A stretch of DNA of 64,000 nucleotides. Source: Pricia antarctica (lineage in GTDB: Bacteria > Bacteroidota > Bacteroidia > Flavobacteriales > Flavobacteriaceae). How positions within the stretch are numbered: the stretch's first letter is position 1; each line of letters opens with the position of its first letter. The translations under genes were made by a program, and so were the position numbers. The notes under the pieces were generated by a model, which did not search any database, was not told where the DNA came from, and saw nothing but the letters and a program-made list of their open reading frames with translations. Positions 1 to 7,406 of the stretch are shown one piece after another. The DNA lies in contig NZ_FNAO01000001.1 in the NCBI RefSeq assembly GCF_900101815.1, positions 62,001 through 126,000 on the forward strand, given 5' to 3'.

Positions 1-715
1 AAAGCGATTTTACGTTGCCGTTTACAAAATCTTCAACACAGGCGTCGGTATGTTTGATGAACTGGTCTTTCAGCATATTGCGGAAACCTTCGTGTTTCAT
101 TTTTTCCATAAACAGTTGTACCATCGGTGCGGTTTCTCCGGTCGACCCACTATCCAAGAGGAATACGGCCCCTTTTCCGTCCAAATTTTGGGAAGGGATA
201 CTCGTCGATTCGATATCTTCCTTCGAATTGATAAGGATGGGAAGGCTCAAATAACTGTTCAAGGGATCCAATCCGGAGGATTTTCCATGGAAGAAAGACT
301 CCATTTTCCCGAAAATCCGTTTTAAACGCAGTAATTTTTCACGGGTCAGGTTTTCGAGGATAGTTATTTTATCGTTAGCGTATTTATCATAGATCGCAGC
401 GACAAGAGCGCCACTGCTGCCCACACCATAACCTTGCGGAATGGAACTGTCGAAATACATGCCAGATTCGATATCGCCTTTCAGGGACTCGAAATCAAAA
501 GAGACCAAGTTGGGACTGTTCTTATGAACCATTTCAAGATAGCCCACAAATTCGCGAAGGCCTTGATTGGATTTTCTGGCCTTTTCAGAAAGATTGTCGT
601 CGGTCTTTAAAGCACCCTTAAAAAAATTATAGGGAATGGAGAGTCCCTTGGAATCTTTTATGATGCCATACTCCCCGAAAAGGAGAATTTTTGAATAGAA
701 CAACGGTCCTTTCAT
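1..715 (-). CDS. mvk: Mevalonate kinase (GHMP family), C-terminus cut by window edge
   Basis: An open frame runs on the minus strand from ATG at 713-715 to the window edge without a stop, giving 238 residues. It begins MKGPLFYSKILLFGEYGI, the N-terminal strand of GHMP kinases, and has the phosphate-binding loop PQGYGVGSSGALVAA near residue 95. The GKSSGLDP segment resembles the mevalonate kinase active-site region with its catalytic Asp. The enzyme phosphorylates mevalonate in cytosolic isoprenoid synthesis. It lies 87 bases downstream of diphosphomevalonate decarboxylase on the same strand, so the two form a likely operon, with an extra promoter-like site in between. Family assignment is firm. 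The choice of mevalonate rather than phosphomevalonate as substrate rests on context and the FGEYG start. Confidence 0.85.
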   Translation of the reverse strand, partial: MKGPLFYSKILLFGEYGIIKDSKGLSIPYNFFKGALKTDDNLSEKARKSNQGLREFVGYLEMVHKNSPNLVSFDFESLKGDIESGMYFDSSIPQGYGVGSSGALVAAIYDKYANDKITILENLTREKLLRLKRIFGKMESFFHGKSSGLDPLNSYLSLPILINSKEDIESTSIPSQNLDGKGAVFLLDSGSTGETAPMVQLFMEKMKHEGFRNMLKDQFIKHTDACVEDFVNGNVKSL

Positions 716-738
716 ATACAAGTTGGATAATTACGGTG

Positions 739-746
739 CAAAGATA
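739..746 (-). promoter_or_regulatory. Candidate -7 element upstream of mvk
   Basis: Read on the minus strand the bases are TATCTTTG, a match to the Bacteroidota housekeeping -7 consensus TAnnTTTG, placed 23 bases before the mvk ATG. No good TTTG element is seen 19 bases upstream, so this may be a weak internal promoter inside the mvaD-mvk pair. Confidence 0.4.
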
Positions 747-802
747 CGAATTTTCGGACTGTAAAACATCCAGACGTCCTTATTTGAGATATATATCCGT
801 TT

Positions 803-1903
803 TCAGGTACCAGTGATTTTGGACAGATTTTTCGATCCTAATCCCGTTCGATCACAAATATGCTTTTCGTCTTTACAGAAGTGAAGCAGCTCATTTTTGA
901 TAAATTCGTAAACAGTTTCCTTTTCTTGCTCAGGGTATAACACATGAACGTTGGCTCCGGCATCCAAAGTGAAACATACTTTTGCTTTTGAGGTTTCCCG
1001 AAAAGACCATATCCTATTGATAATCTCTAGCGTATTGGGCTTCATCAGTATAAAGTACGGATGACTCGTCATCATCATCGCGTGCAAGGTCAATGCCTCA
1101 CTTTCTACGATTTTTATGAATTTGTCCAGGTTTCCATCGGCCAAAATAGAGCGAAAATCGGATAGATGGCTATGCCCCTGCCCAAAACGTTGTTCGGCAA
1201 AGGGGTGGCCGTGCATTAAATCATGGCCTACGCTACTACTTATTTGCTTTTGACCTTCGTCTACCAATAAAATGGTATCCTGAAAATTCCTGAAAATTTC
1301 GTGGATTTTATAAGGATATTCGATACCGTAGAAATCGGAACTTCCCTCGATTGTGGAATGGTTTCCCCATTGTACTAGTGGTCCCTCTATACTGCGGCAG
1401 GCACTACCGGAACCCAACCGGGCAAGAAAGGATGCTTTTTTATTGAAAAACTTGGTGTCCATTTCGGATACCAATTCCCTTTCCATCGACATGAGACATA
1501 GCGCAAGGGCACTCATTCCCGAAGCCGAGGAAGCAATGCCACTGCTATGGGGAAAGGAATTGGAGGTCTCGATCTTAAAATGATATACCCTCAAAAAGGG
1601 AAGGTACGAATCGATACGATTGAAGAAAGTTTCAATTTTTGGTCTGAAATCACTCTTTAACTTCCCCTCAAACAAAAGGTCGAACGAAAATCCTGTTGTC
1701 CTTTTGTCCAATTTATGATATGAAATCGTGGTATCGGTGGCGCAAACATCCAACGTAAAACTTAGGGAAGGATTGGCCGGCACCTGATTTTTTTTCTTGC
1801 CCCAATATTTGACCAATGCAATATTGCTCGGGGATTTCCATCTAACTTTGCCCGTATTTTTTAAGGACCCATATTCTGATGTAAGAAAATCTTTCTCCGT
1901 CAT
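803..1903 (-). CDS. mvaD: Diphosphomevalonate decarboxylase
   Basis: This 366-residue protein converts mevalonate-5-diphosphate to isopentenyl diphosphate with ATP, the last step of the mevalonate pathway, in the cytosol. It shows the family start NIALVKYWGKK followed by NPSLSFTLD, and the GHMP loop FPHSSGIASSASG. The frame stays open 18 codons further upstream to 1957. I chose ATG 1903 because a TATATTTG promoter element lies at 1921-1928, inside that extension, and because homology begins only after this Met. The gene is divergent from tspO and is followed by mvk on the same strand. Length fits the family (about 330-400 residues). Identification is confident. Confidence 0.93.
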   Translation of the reverse strand: MTEKDFLTSEYGSLKNTGKVRWKSPSNIALVKYWGKKKNQVPANPSLSFTLDVCATDTTISYHKLDKRTTGFSFDLLFEGKLKSDFRPKIETFFNRIDSYLPFLRVYHFKIETSNSFPHSSGIASSASGMSALALCLMSMERELVSEMDTKFFNKKASFLARLGSGSACRSIEGPLVQWGNHSTIEGSSDFYGIEYPYKIHEIFRNFQDTILLVDEGQKQISSSVGHDLMHGHPFAEQRFGQGHSHLSDFRSILADGNLDKFIKIVESEALTLHAMMMTSHPYFILMKPNTLEIINRIWSFRETSKAKVCFTLDAGANVHVLYPEQEKETVYEFIKNELLHFCKDEKHICDRTGLGSKNLSKITGT

Positions 1904-1920
1904 TGCGATAAGAATTTTTG

Positions 1921-1928
1921 CAAATATA
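1921..1928 (-). promoter_or_regulatory. Candidate -7 element for mvaD-mvk
   Basis: The minus strand reads TATATTTG, a perfect TAnnTTTG, 17 bases before the chosen mvaD ATG. The -33 partner is unclear: TTG lies only 11 bases upstream and TTTG 26 bases upstream. Its position argues against translation starting at the longer frame's Met at 1957. Confidence 0.45.
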
Positions 1929-1997
1929 GTTTTTACGTACAACGGGAGTAGCGCCAAAGAAATAAATTACTATTTTAGGGGAAACCTACCGGATCAC

Positions 1998-2471
1998 TTG
2001 AAAAAAAAGGGAACCTATATCTTTTACGCCGTCGGTATTTGCCTACTCACGGGATTTCTAGCGGGCTTTGCCACAGAAAGCTCGGTCAATGACTGGTACA
2101 CTACCCTGAACAAACCCGATTTTACCCCACCGGGATGGCTTTTCGCCCCAGTATGGATTGTGCTTTATGTGTTAATGGGCATTGCCGCAGGCCTTGTTTG
2201 GGCGAGGGGCTTTTATCATCGTTGGGTCAAGAAAGCTTTGTACCTTTTTTGGTTTCAGTTACTGTTCAATGGCGCCTGGAGCATCGTTTTTTTCGGTCTC
2301 AAAGAACCCTTTTGGGCTCTTCTAATCATCGTTACCCTGTTGATATTGATCGGAATGACCATCCGCTGGTTCAAAGTGGTCAACAAATGGGCTGCGCTAC
2401 TATTGGTGCCGTATCTGCTCTGGGTCTTCTTTGCGACGGCGCTCAATTATAAGATTTGGGAGATGAACTAA
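1998..2471 (+). CDS. tspO: TspO/MBR family membrane protein, probable TTG start
   Basis: A 157-residue, five-helix membrane protein of the TspO/peripheral benzodiazepine receptor family, which binds porphyrins and sterol-like ligands. Diagnostic features are the motifs WYTTLNKPDFTPPGWLFAPVW, an Ala/Gly-rich second helix, WSIVFFGLK with its helix-breaking turn, and the C-terminal ATALNYKIWEMN. The frame is open from an ATG at 1797 but that part lies inside mvaD on the other strand and looks unlike any TspO. A TTG at 1998 gives the usual family length and the expected short N-terminal tail (LKKKGTYIFY). It is divergent from mvaD. TspO proteins often sit near carotenoid or isoprenoid genes, which fits. 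Family call is firm, the start less so. Confidence 0.85.
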   Translation: MKKKGTYIFYAVGICLLTGFLAGFATESSVNDWYTTLNKPDFTPPGWLFAPVWIVLYVLMGIAAGLVWARGFYHRWVKKALYLFWFQLLFNGAWSIVFFGLKEPFWALLIIVTLLILIGMTIRWFKVVNKWAALLLVPYLLWVFFATALNYKIWEMN

Positions 2472-2546
2472 TGCGGGGTACTCTATTTTCAAATCGTTAA
2501 ATTGACACCTCTTTATATAGAAACGTACAGCCGAAACCGCTACCGC

Positions 2547-3089
2547 CTACTTCCCCGCCATTTCCCACAATCTCGCCATCGTTCGATAATTGCGTGTGGT
2601 AGCCTTGACCTTTAGTTTTCTTTCGACAAGATTGTTGTTGAACTTTGCCTTGCCATAGCCGTTTTCACATAATAGATAAACGCAATCATCTTCGATTGCA
2701 AATTTTTCTGTCTTGTAGATTTCTTTTTGAAGTGCAATCCTCTTCTCTTTGTCGGGAGTGTTTTTAAGCAAAATGAAATAGACTTGATTCTTTTCCAAGG
2801 CTTCCGCGTCTTTGAACGGATTTTTCCGAAATATCTTTTCGAAATCCGCTTTGGATTTCACTAACACCGGTACATCGAATCCAAAAGTGCGCTGAATGTG
2901 CCTTCTAATTTCATCCTCTAAAGCATGGGTATCATTTTTATGCGAACTGAAAACCGCATTGCCACTTTGAATATAAGTGGAAGTATCCTTAAAATCCATT
3001 TTCTCCAACATACTGCGTAAATCGGCCATGGGCAGTTTCTTTTGGCCGCTAACGTTTATCCCTCGGAGCAGTGCAATAAAGGTGTTCAT
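2547..3089 (-). CDS. DUF1697 domain-containing protein
   Basis: A 180-residue cytosolic protein that starts MNTFIALLRGINVSGQKKLP, the signature of DUF1697, and continues with the conserved TYIQSGNAVFSS segment. The family has no proven biochemical role. An upstream in-frame Met at 3125 would add 12 residues, but the family begins at this MNTFIALLRG and a TACTTTTG promoter-like element at 3123-3130 overlaps the extension. It converges with tspO, with 75 bases between them, and stands alone as a transcription unit. Confidence 0.9.
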   Translation of the reverse strand: MNTFIALLRGINVSGQKKLPMADLRSMLEKMDFKDTSTYIQSGNAVFSSHKNDTHALEDEIRRHIQRTFGFDVPVLVKSKADFEKIFRKNPFKDAEALEKNQVYFILLKNTPDKEKRIALQKEIYKTEKFAIEDDCVYLLCENGYGKAKFNNNLVERKLKVKATTRNYRTMARLWEMAGK

Positions 3090-3122
3090 CCCATTTACTA
3101 TTAATGCCCTTAAATATACTGA

Positions 3123-3130
3123 CAAAAGTA
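3123..3130 (-). promoter_or_regulatory. Candidate -7 element for DUF1697 gene
   Basis: The minus strand reads TACTTTTG, matching TAnnTTTG, 33 bases ahead of the ATG at 3089. A TTTG occurs 23 bases upstream of it, longer than the usual 19-base spacing. Confidence 0.35.
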
Positions 3131-3361
3131 CCGATTGTCAATTGTACAGTCCACAAAATAATACGGGAGCGTTTCCCGATCCAAAATGATTGATGGCAGG
3201 GATTAAATTTGTAATTTCCTTTGCTGTCTAGCCCATAAACGGAAACTATTACTATTTTTGACAACGAAGTATCCGCTTAAAAAGCGTCAAGACTAATCAA
3301 GGAAATACATGATCGAAGGCAGAGCTTAGAATTTCCTTTTATATACATTTAAATATATCAT

Positions 3362-4144
3362 ATGCGCTATATTCTTTGCTTACTGACCGTTATTAGTCTT
3401 ACCTCTTGTAAATCACAGAAAAACATGCCTGAGTTCGCCAAAAACGTAGTAGTGGCCCACCGAGGTGCCTGGAAGGCCCAGGGACTTCCCGAAAATTCCA
3501 TAGCCTCGTTAAAACACGCCATTGCCTTGCAATGTGCCGGGTCCGAATTCGATGTGCAAATGACCTCCGATGATATTCTGGTCGTCAACCATGATGAGGC
3601 TTATGAGGGGATGGACATTGCCGAAACCTCCTATGCCAATCTAGCCGTTCATAAACTTTCCAACGGCGAAACCTTGCCCACCTTGCGCGAATACATCCTA
3701 GCGGGCATGGATAAAAACACCTCCACGCGATTGGTCTGTGAGATAAAACCCGCCAAAACCAAGGAGCGGGGACAAAAGATAGCCGAAAAAACGTTGCTGT
3801 TGGTCAAAGAACTGGACGCCGAGGATATGACGGTCTATATCAGTTTCGACTACGAAATCCTACAGAAAATCGAGGAATTGAACCCCAATGCCCATACGCA
3901 ATATCTGGAAGCCAATAAATCGCCCGAACAAATAAAGACCGACGGCATCGATGGCGCCGATTATCATTTTAAAGCATTCAAAAAACATCCGGAATGGATT
4001 GAAAGTGCCAAAAAAATTGGCATTACCCTAAATGCTTGGACCGTGAACGACCCTGATGATATGGATTGGCTGCTCGAGGAAGGTTTCGATTTTATTACCA
4101 CCAATGAACCGGAACTTGTATTGGAAAAATTAAAGACTCGATAG
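3362..4144 (+). CDS. Glycerophosphodiester phosphodiesterase lipoprotein
   Basis: A 260-residue GDPD-family enzyme that hydrolyses glycerophosphodiesters to glycerol-3-phosphate and an alcohol. The N-terminus MRYILCLLTVISLTSC is a lipoprotein signal with the acylated Cys at 16, so it is periplasmic or surface anchored. The catalytic N-terminal motif is VVAHRGAWKAQGLPENS (His-Arg and Glu-Asn), followed by EFDVQMTSDDILVVNHD with the second His. C-terminal LNAWTVND and TNEPELV complete the TIM-barrel pattern. The last 15 bases overlap the 3' end of the convergent flavoprotein gene. Whether it acts on head groups or on extracellular phosphodiesters is not visible. Confidence 0.92.
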   Translation: MRYILCLLTVISLTSCKSQKNMPEFAKNVVVAHRGAWKAQGLPENSIASLKHAIALQCAGSEFDVQMTSDDILVVNHDEAYEGMDIAETSYANLAVHKLSNGETLPTLREYILAGMDKNTSTRLVCEIKPAKTKERGQKIAEKTLLLVKELDAEDMTVYISFDYEILQKIEELNPNAHTQYLEANKSPEQIKTDGIDGADYHFKAFKKHPEWIESAKKIGITLNAWTVNDPDDMDWLLEEGFDFITTNEPELVLEKLKTR

Positions 4145-5491
4145 GGATGCGATGCCCTGCGCCGCAATATACCCGCCCGTCCACGCATTCTGAAAATTGA
4201 ATCCGCCCGTGATAGCGTCTACATCGATTACCTCTCCTGCAAAATAAAGACCTGGCAAAACTTTGCTTTCGAAGGTCTTGAAATCAATTTCCTTGAGGTT
4301 CACCCCCCCTGCGGTTACAAACTCTTCCTTGAAGGTACTTTTGCCATCGACCAGAAATTCAGATTGGGTAAGTTGATGTGCCAAACTTTCTAAATGGGCC
4401 TTCGTCACTTCCGCCCATTTCTCGGTCTCGCCAATACCGGAGGCCCTGACGAGGTTCGTCCATAAACGTCTCGGAACATCTACAGCCTTGGTGCGCAAAA
4501 CGGTTTTTTTGGCCTCGATTTCCTTGATTTGCATAAGCAGACCGATAAGGCCCTCAACATTATATTCGGGCAACCAATTGATCCGTATTCGAAACCGGTA
4601 TTTCATTTCGTTCAACAGTTTGGCTCCCCAAGCGGACAGCTTCAGAATGGCAGGGCCGCTCATGCCCCAATGCGTAATAAGCAAGGGGCCTTCGGATGTC
4701 ATTAGGGATTGTTCCGTTTCTCGGCTTCGGAGCTTTATAGTAATTTTAGGAGTGCCCAACCGCTGTTCGAGTACATTGACGGCTGCATGGGTACTTACGC
4801 CCTGTATTCCCTTTATGCGCTTGTCCTTAATATTAAAGGTGAACAACGAGGGCACGGCAGGCTCAAGGGTATGGCCCAGTTTTTTCAGTAGTTTCCATAT
4901 TTTGGGATTGCTGCCGGTGGCGACCACTATTTTCTTGGCATGGTAGGTGTGTTTTATGGATTCTACCTCCCATAGCATTGATTTTGTTTCGTTGGATGTA
5001 GGAATCCCTTGCGGTGCATTCGCAATAGAATTGCCGATCTCAGTTGAAACGCCGTGCAAGTTGACCTCCCTACGCCGAATGTCGATTACCGCACTATGCC
5101 GCAAAACCCGAATGCCCAGCCGATCGGCCTCGTTCAAAAAACAATCGATAATGGTCTGTGAGGAATCGGAGACAGGAAACATCCGCCCATCCGCTTCGAT
5201 TTTGAGGGAAATGCCCCTTTTCTCGAAAAAGGCCAGGGTATCGCCACTGCAATAGGTGTGAAAAGGTCCCAATAATTCTTTTTCGCCCCTAGGATAATTT
5301 TTGACTAGTTCACCAGGGTCGAATTCGGCATGAGTAACGTTACATCGCCCGCCCCCCGAAACCTTGACTTTTCCCAAGACTTCCTTACCACGCTCCAGAA
5401 TGGCGATTTTCAGGTCAGGTCGAGCTTCGGCGATGTGGATTGCAGAGTAAAAACCTGCCGCACCACCACCGATAATTAGTACATCGAACAT
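4130..5491 (-). CDS. HI0933/YhiN family FAD-dependent oxidoreductase
   Basis: A 453-residue flavoprotein of the HI0933 family (NAD(P)/FAD-dependent oxidoreductase, function unproven). The FAD-binding start is FDVLIIGGGAAGFYSAIHIA, followed by SGGGRCNVTH, and the C-terminus carries GLYFAGEVIDVDAITGGFN, a second FAD contact. Family members are usually nearer 400-410 residues. The extra length appears to sit between about residues 160 and 200, a hydrophilic stretch that interrupts the central region before IVVATGSNPK. The start codon shares one base with the stop of the GH13 gene (TAATG), which suggests translational coupling at the end of the sugar operon, although a metabolic link to starch is not obvious. 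Confidence 0.9.
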   Translation of the reverse strand: MFDVLIIGGGAAGFYSAIHIAEARPDLKIAILERGKEVLGKVKVSGGGRCNVTHAEFDPGELVKNYPRGEKELLGPFHTYCSGDTLAFFEKRGISLKIEADGRMFPVSDSSQTIIDCFLNEADRLGIRVLRHSAVIDIRRREVNLHGVSTEIGNSIANAPQGIPTSNETKSMLWEVESIKHTYHAKKIVVATGSNPKIWKLLKKLGHTLEPAVPSLFTFNIKDKRIKGIQGVSTHAAVNVLEQRLGTPKITIKLRSRETEQSLMTSEGPLLITHWGMSGPAILKLSAWGAKLLNEMKYRFRIRINWLPEYNVEGLIGLLMQIKEIEAKKTVLRTKAVDVPRRLWTNLVRASGIGETEKWAEVTKAHLESLAHQLTQSEFLVDGKSTFKEEFVTAGGVNLKEIDFKTFESKVLPGLYFAGEVIDVDAITGGFNFQNAWTGGYIAAQGIASLSSL

Positions 5492-7365
5492 TACTGGACC
5501 TTTAAAATAAACGATTCCAACGGATTAATATCAATGCGAACTTCCCCCATGCCATTCTTTACTTCCAAGGTATGTTCACTTCCATATAACACATCCTTGA
5601 TTTGATGGTTTCCTTCGGATAGTCCCCATTTTTGAACGATATCTTCGGGAAGCTTCAATTCGAATCCGAAGCGGTCGTTGGCATCGAAATTGGAGATAAT
5701 GATCAATTTTTCGTTATCGGACCATCGCACATAGGATAACACATGATAATTGTACCACAAGGTGTTGTCCCGATTATAAAAATGGATATCTTGATATGTA
5801 CCCATCAAGGCATCACTATGAATCGTGAAATTAAGTAAACGTTTGTAGAAGTCCCGCAATTGAGACTCCGCCTCGGACAATTGCCCGCCATCGAATTTCT
5901 TATCGTTGACCCAACGCTGATGATGCGGCACGCCGATATAATCGAAGATGGATGTTCGGCTGGGGCTACCAAAACCGGCGTTTTCGGCCCCGGGTTCGCC
6001 GACTTCCTGTCCGAAATAAATCATAACGGGGGCCGTGGTCATGGTAGCGGAAACGACCATGGCCGGTTTTCCAATTTCTGCATTGCCGACAAATTCAGGA
6101 CTGGCAATACGCTGTTCGTCATGGTTCTCCAAAAAATGCAGCAGATGGTGCTCTATATCCTCTGTCCCTTTTTTTACCACGGGGATGTGATCCGTCCACC
6201 CATCGCCTTGCATGATGTTTTTCACGGAATCATACATTTCGACCTTGTCGTAGAGATAGTCCATTTTTCCCTTTTGGATATAGTTGCGATATTCATCCGG
6301 GTTATAGACCTCGGCCAATAAAAAGGCCTTCGGGTTTTTTGTTTTAATATAGGAGTTCATATAGCTCCAGAATTCCACAGGAACCATTTCAGCCATGTCA
6401 TACCGGAAACCATCCACCCCCATATCAAGCCAATAAAGGGCAATATCCTTAAATTTCACCCACGAATCGGGTACATCCTTATCCTTCCAAAACTCATTAT
6501 GCGCCGCATAATCCTTCGACCCAAAGCCCTCGGGAAGCGTATCGAAGTTGTAAGAACCATCAGGCCGCACGCCATAATTGATCTTGACGGTTTCGTACCA
6601 GTCGTTAAAATTGGGCTTTGCCAGCCTAGAACCGTTGCCCGTCCATTTTGCAGGATTTTCGTCGAATTTTCCATCCGCCATCGGATGGTCTTCTCCACCA
6701 AGGGGCAAATAACCGTCCCGCCAATCCGGCACTTGAAAGGCTTCACCGGGGATGTAGTAAAAATTATTATCCTTTGCATATTCCACCGAAGTATCATCGG
6801 AAGCACCGAAAGGTTCATGGCCCTCGGGCGTGGACTTGCCTTCGTAGTTCCGTGCCACATGGTTCGGTACGATATCGATGAGCAATTTGAGGCCCGCTTT
6901 GTGGGTTCGGTCGATAAGGGCCTTGAATTCCTCTAACCCGTTTTCAGGATTCTCCGCCAAATCGGGATCCACGTTGTAATAATCCTTCACCGCATACGGC
7001 GACCCTGCCCTACCCTTCACCACATCGGGGTCGTCGTTAGAGATGTTGTATTCGGTATAATCATGAATCACGGCATGATGCGGCACCCCAGTGTACCATA
7101 TATAGGTAACCCCTAGGTCTTTGATTTCCTGCAAGGCTTTTTCCGAAAAATCGGAAAACTTGCCCACCCCGTTCTCCTCGATAGTGCCCCAAGGTTTGTT
7201 GGTGGTATTCGTATTCCCGAAAAGTCTGGTAAAAACTTGGTAGACGACCTCTTTCTTCATTTCCTTTTTGTTATCTTCAATGACCTTTTCCTCGGTATTT
7301 TTTTGTTTACAGCACAATACAAGTAACAGAATGCCGAATAGTAGTATTTTATTTAATATCTCCAT
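5491..7365 (-). CDS. GH13 alpha-amylase family lipoprotein
   Basis: A 624-residue glycoside hydrolase family 13 enzyme predicted to cut alpha-1,4-glucans. The start chosen is ATG 7365, which gives the lipoprotein signal MEILNKILLFGILLLVLCC with Cys 18 or 19. The longer frame adds only 11 residues ahead of it. All GH13 regions are present: DIVPNH at 164-169, GFRYD with nucleophile D323, AEV with acid/base E352, and ENHD with D416. A C-terminal beta domain follows. It lies 41 bases after the GH65 gene and overlaps the next gene by one base. Its likely product, maltose or short maltodextrins, would feed the GH65 phosphorylase. Exact specificity (amylase, neopullulanase, maltogenic) cannot be read. 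Confidence 0.93.
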   Translation of the reverse strand: MEILNKILLFGILLLVLCCKQKNTEEKVIEDNKKEMKKEVVYQVFTRLFGNTNTTNKPWGTIEENGVGKFSDFSEKALQEIKDLGVTYIWYTGVPHHAVIHDYTEYNISNDDPDVVKGRAGSPYAVKDYYNVDPDLAENPENGLEEFKALIDRTHKAGLKLLIDIVPNHVARNYEGKSTPEGHEPFGASDDTSVEYAKDNNFYYIPGEAFQVPDWRDGYLPLGGEDHPMADGKFDENPAKWTGNGSRLAKPNFNDWYETVKINYGVRPDGSYNFDTLPEGFGSKDYAAHNEFWKDKDVPDSWVKFKDIALYWLDMGVDGFRYDMAEMVPVEFWSYMNSYIKTKNPKAFLLAEVYNPDEYRNYIQKGKMDYLYDKVEMYDSVKNIMQGDGWTDHIPVVKKGTEDIEHHLLHFLENHDEQRIASPEFVGNAEIGKPAMVVSATMTTAPVMIYFGQEVGEPGAENAGFGSPSRTSIFDYIGVPHHQRWVNDKKFDGGQLSEAESQLRDFYKRLLNFTIHSDALMGTYQDIHFYNRDNTLWYNYHVLSYVRWSDNEKLIIISNFDANDRFGFELKLPEDIVQKWGLSEGNHQIKDVLYGSEHTLEVKNGMGEVRIDINPLESFILKVQ

Positions 7366-7406
7366 GCTATTACTGTCCTTCCGATACAAAATGAGCATCT
7401 TCTCGC

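Noticed and set aside
1797-1997. N-terminal extension of the TspO frame
   Set aside because: It is antisense to mvaD coding sequence and gives residues unlike any TspO; the TTG at 1998 gives the normal length.
5860-6936. Long antisense open frames opposite the GH13 gene
   Set aside because: They mirror a well-supported GH13 coding sequence with intact catalytic motifs and show no domain of their own.
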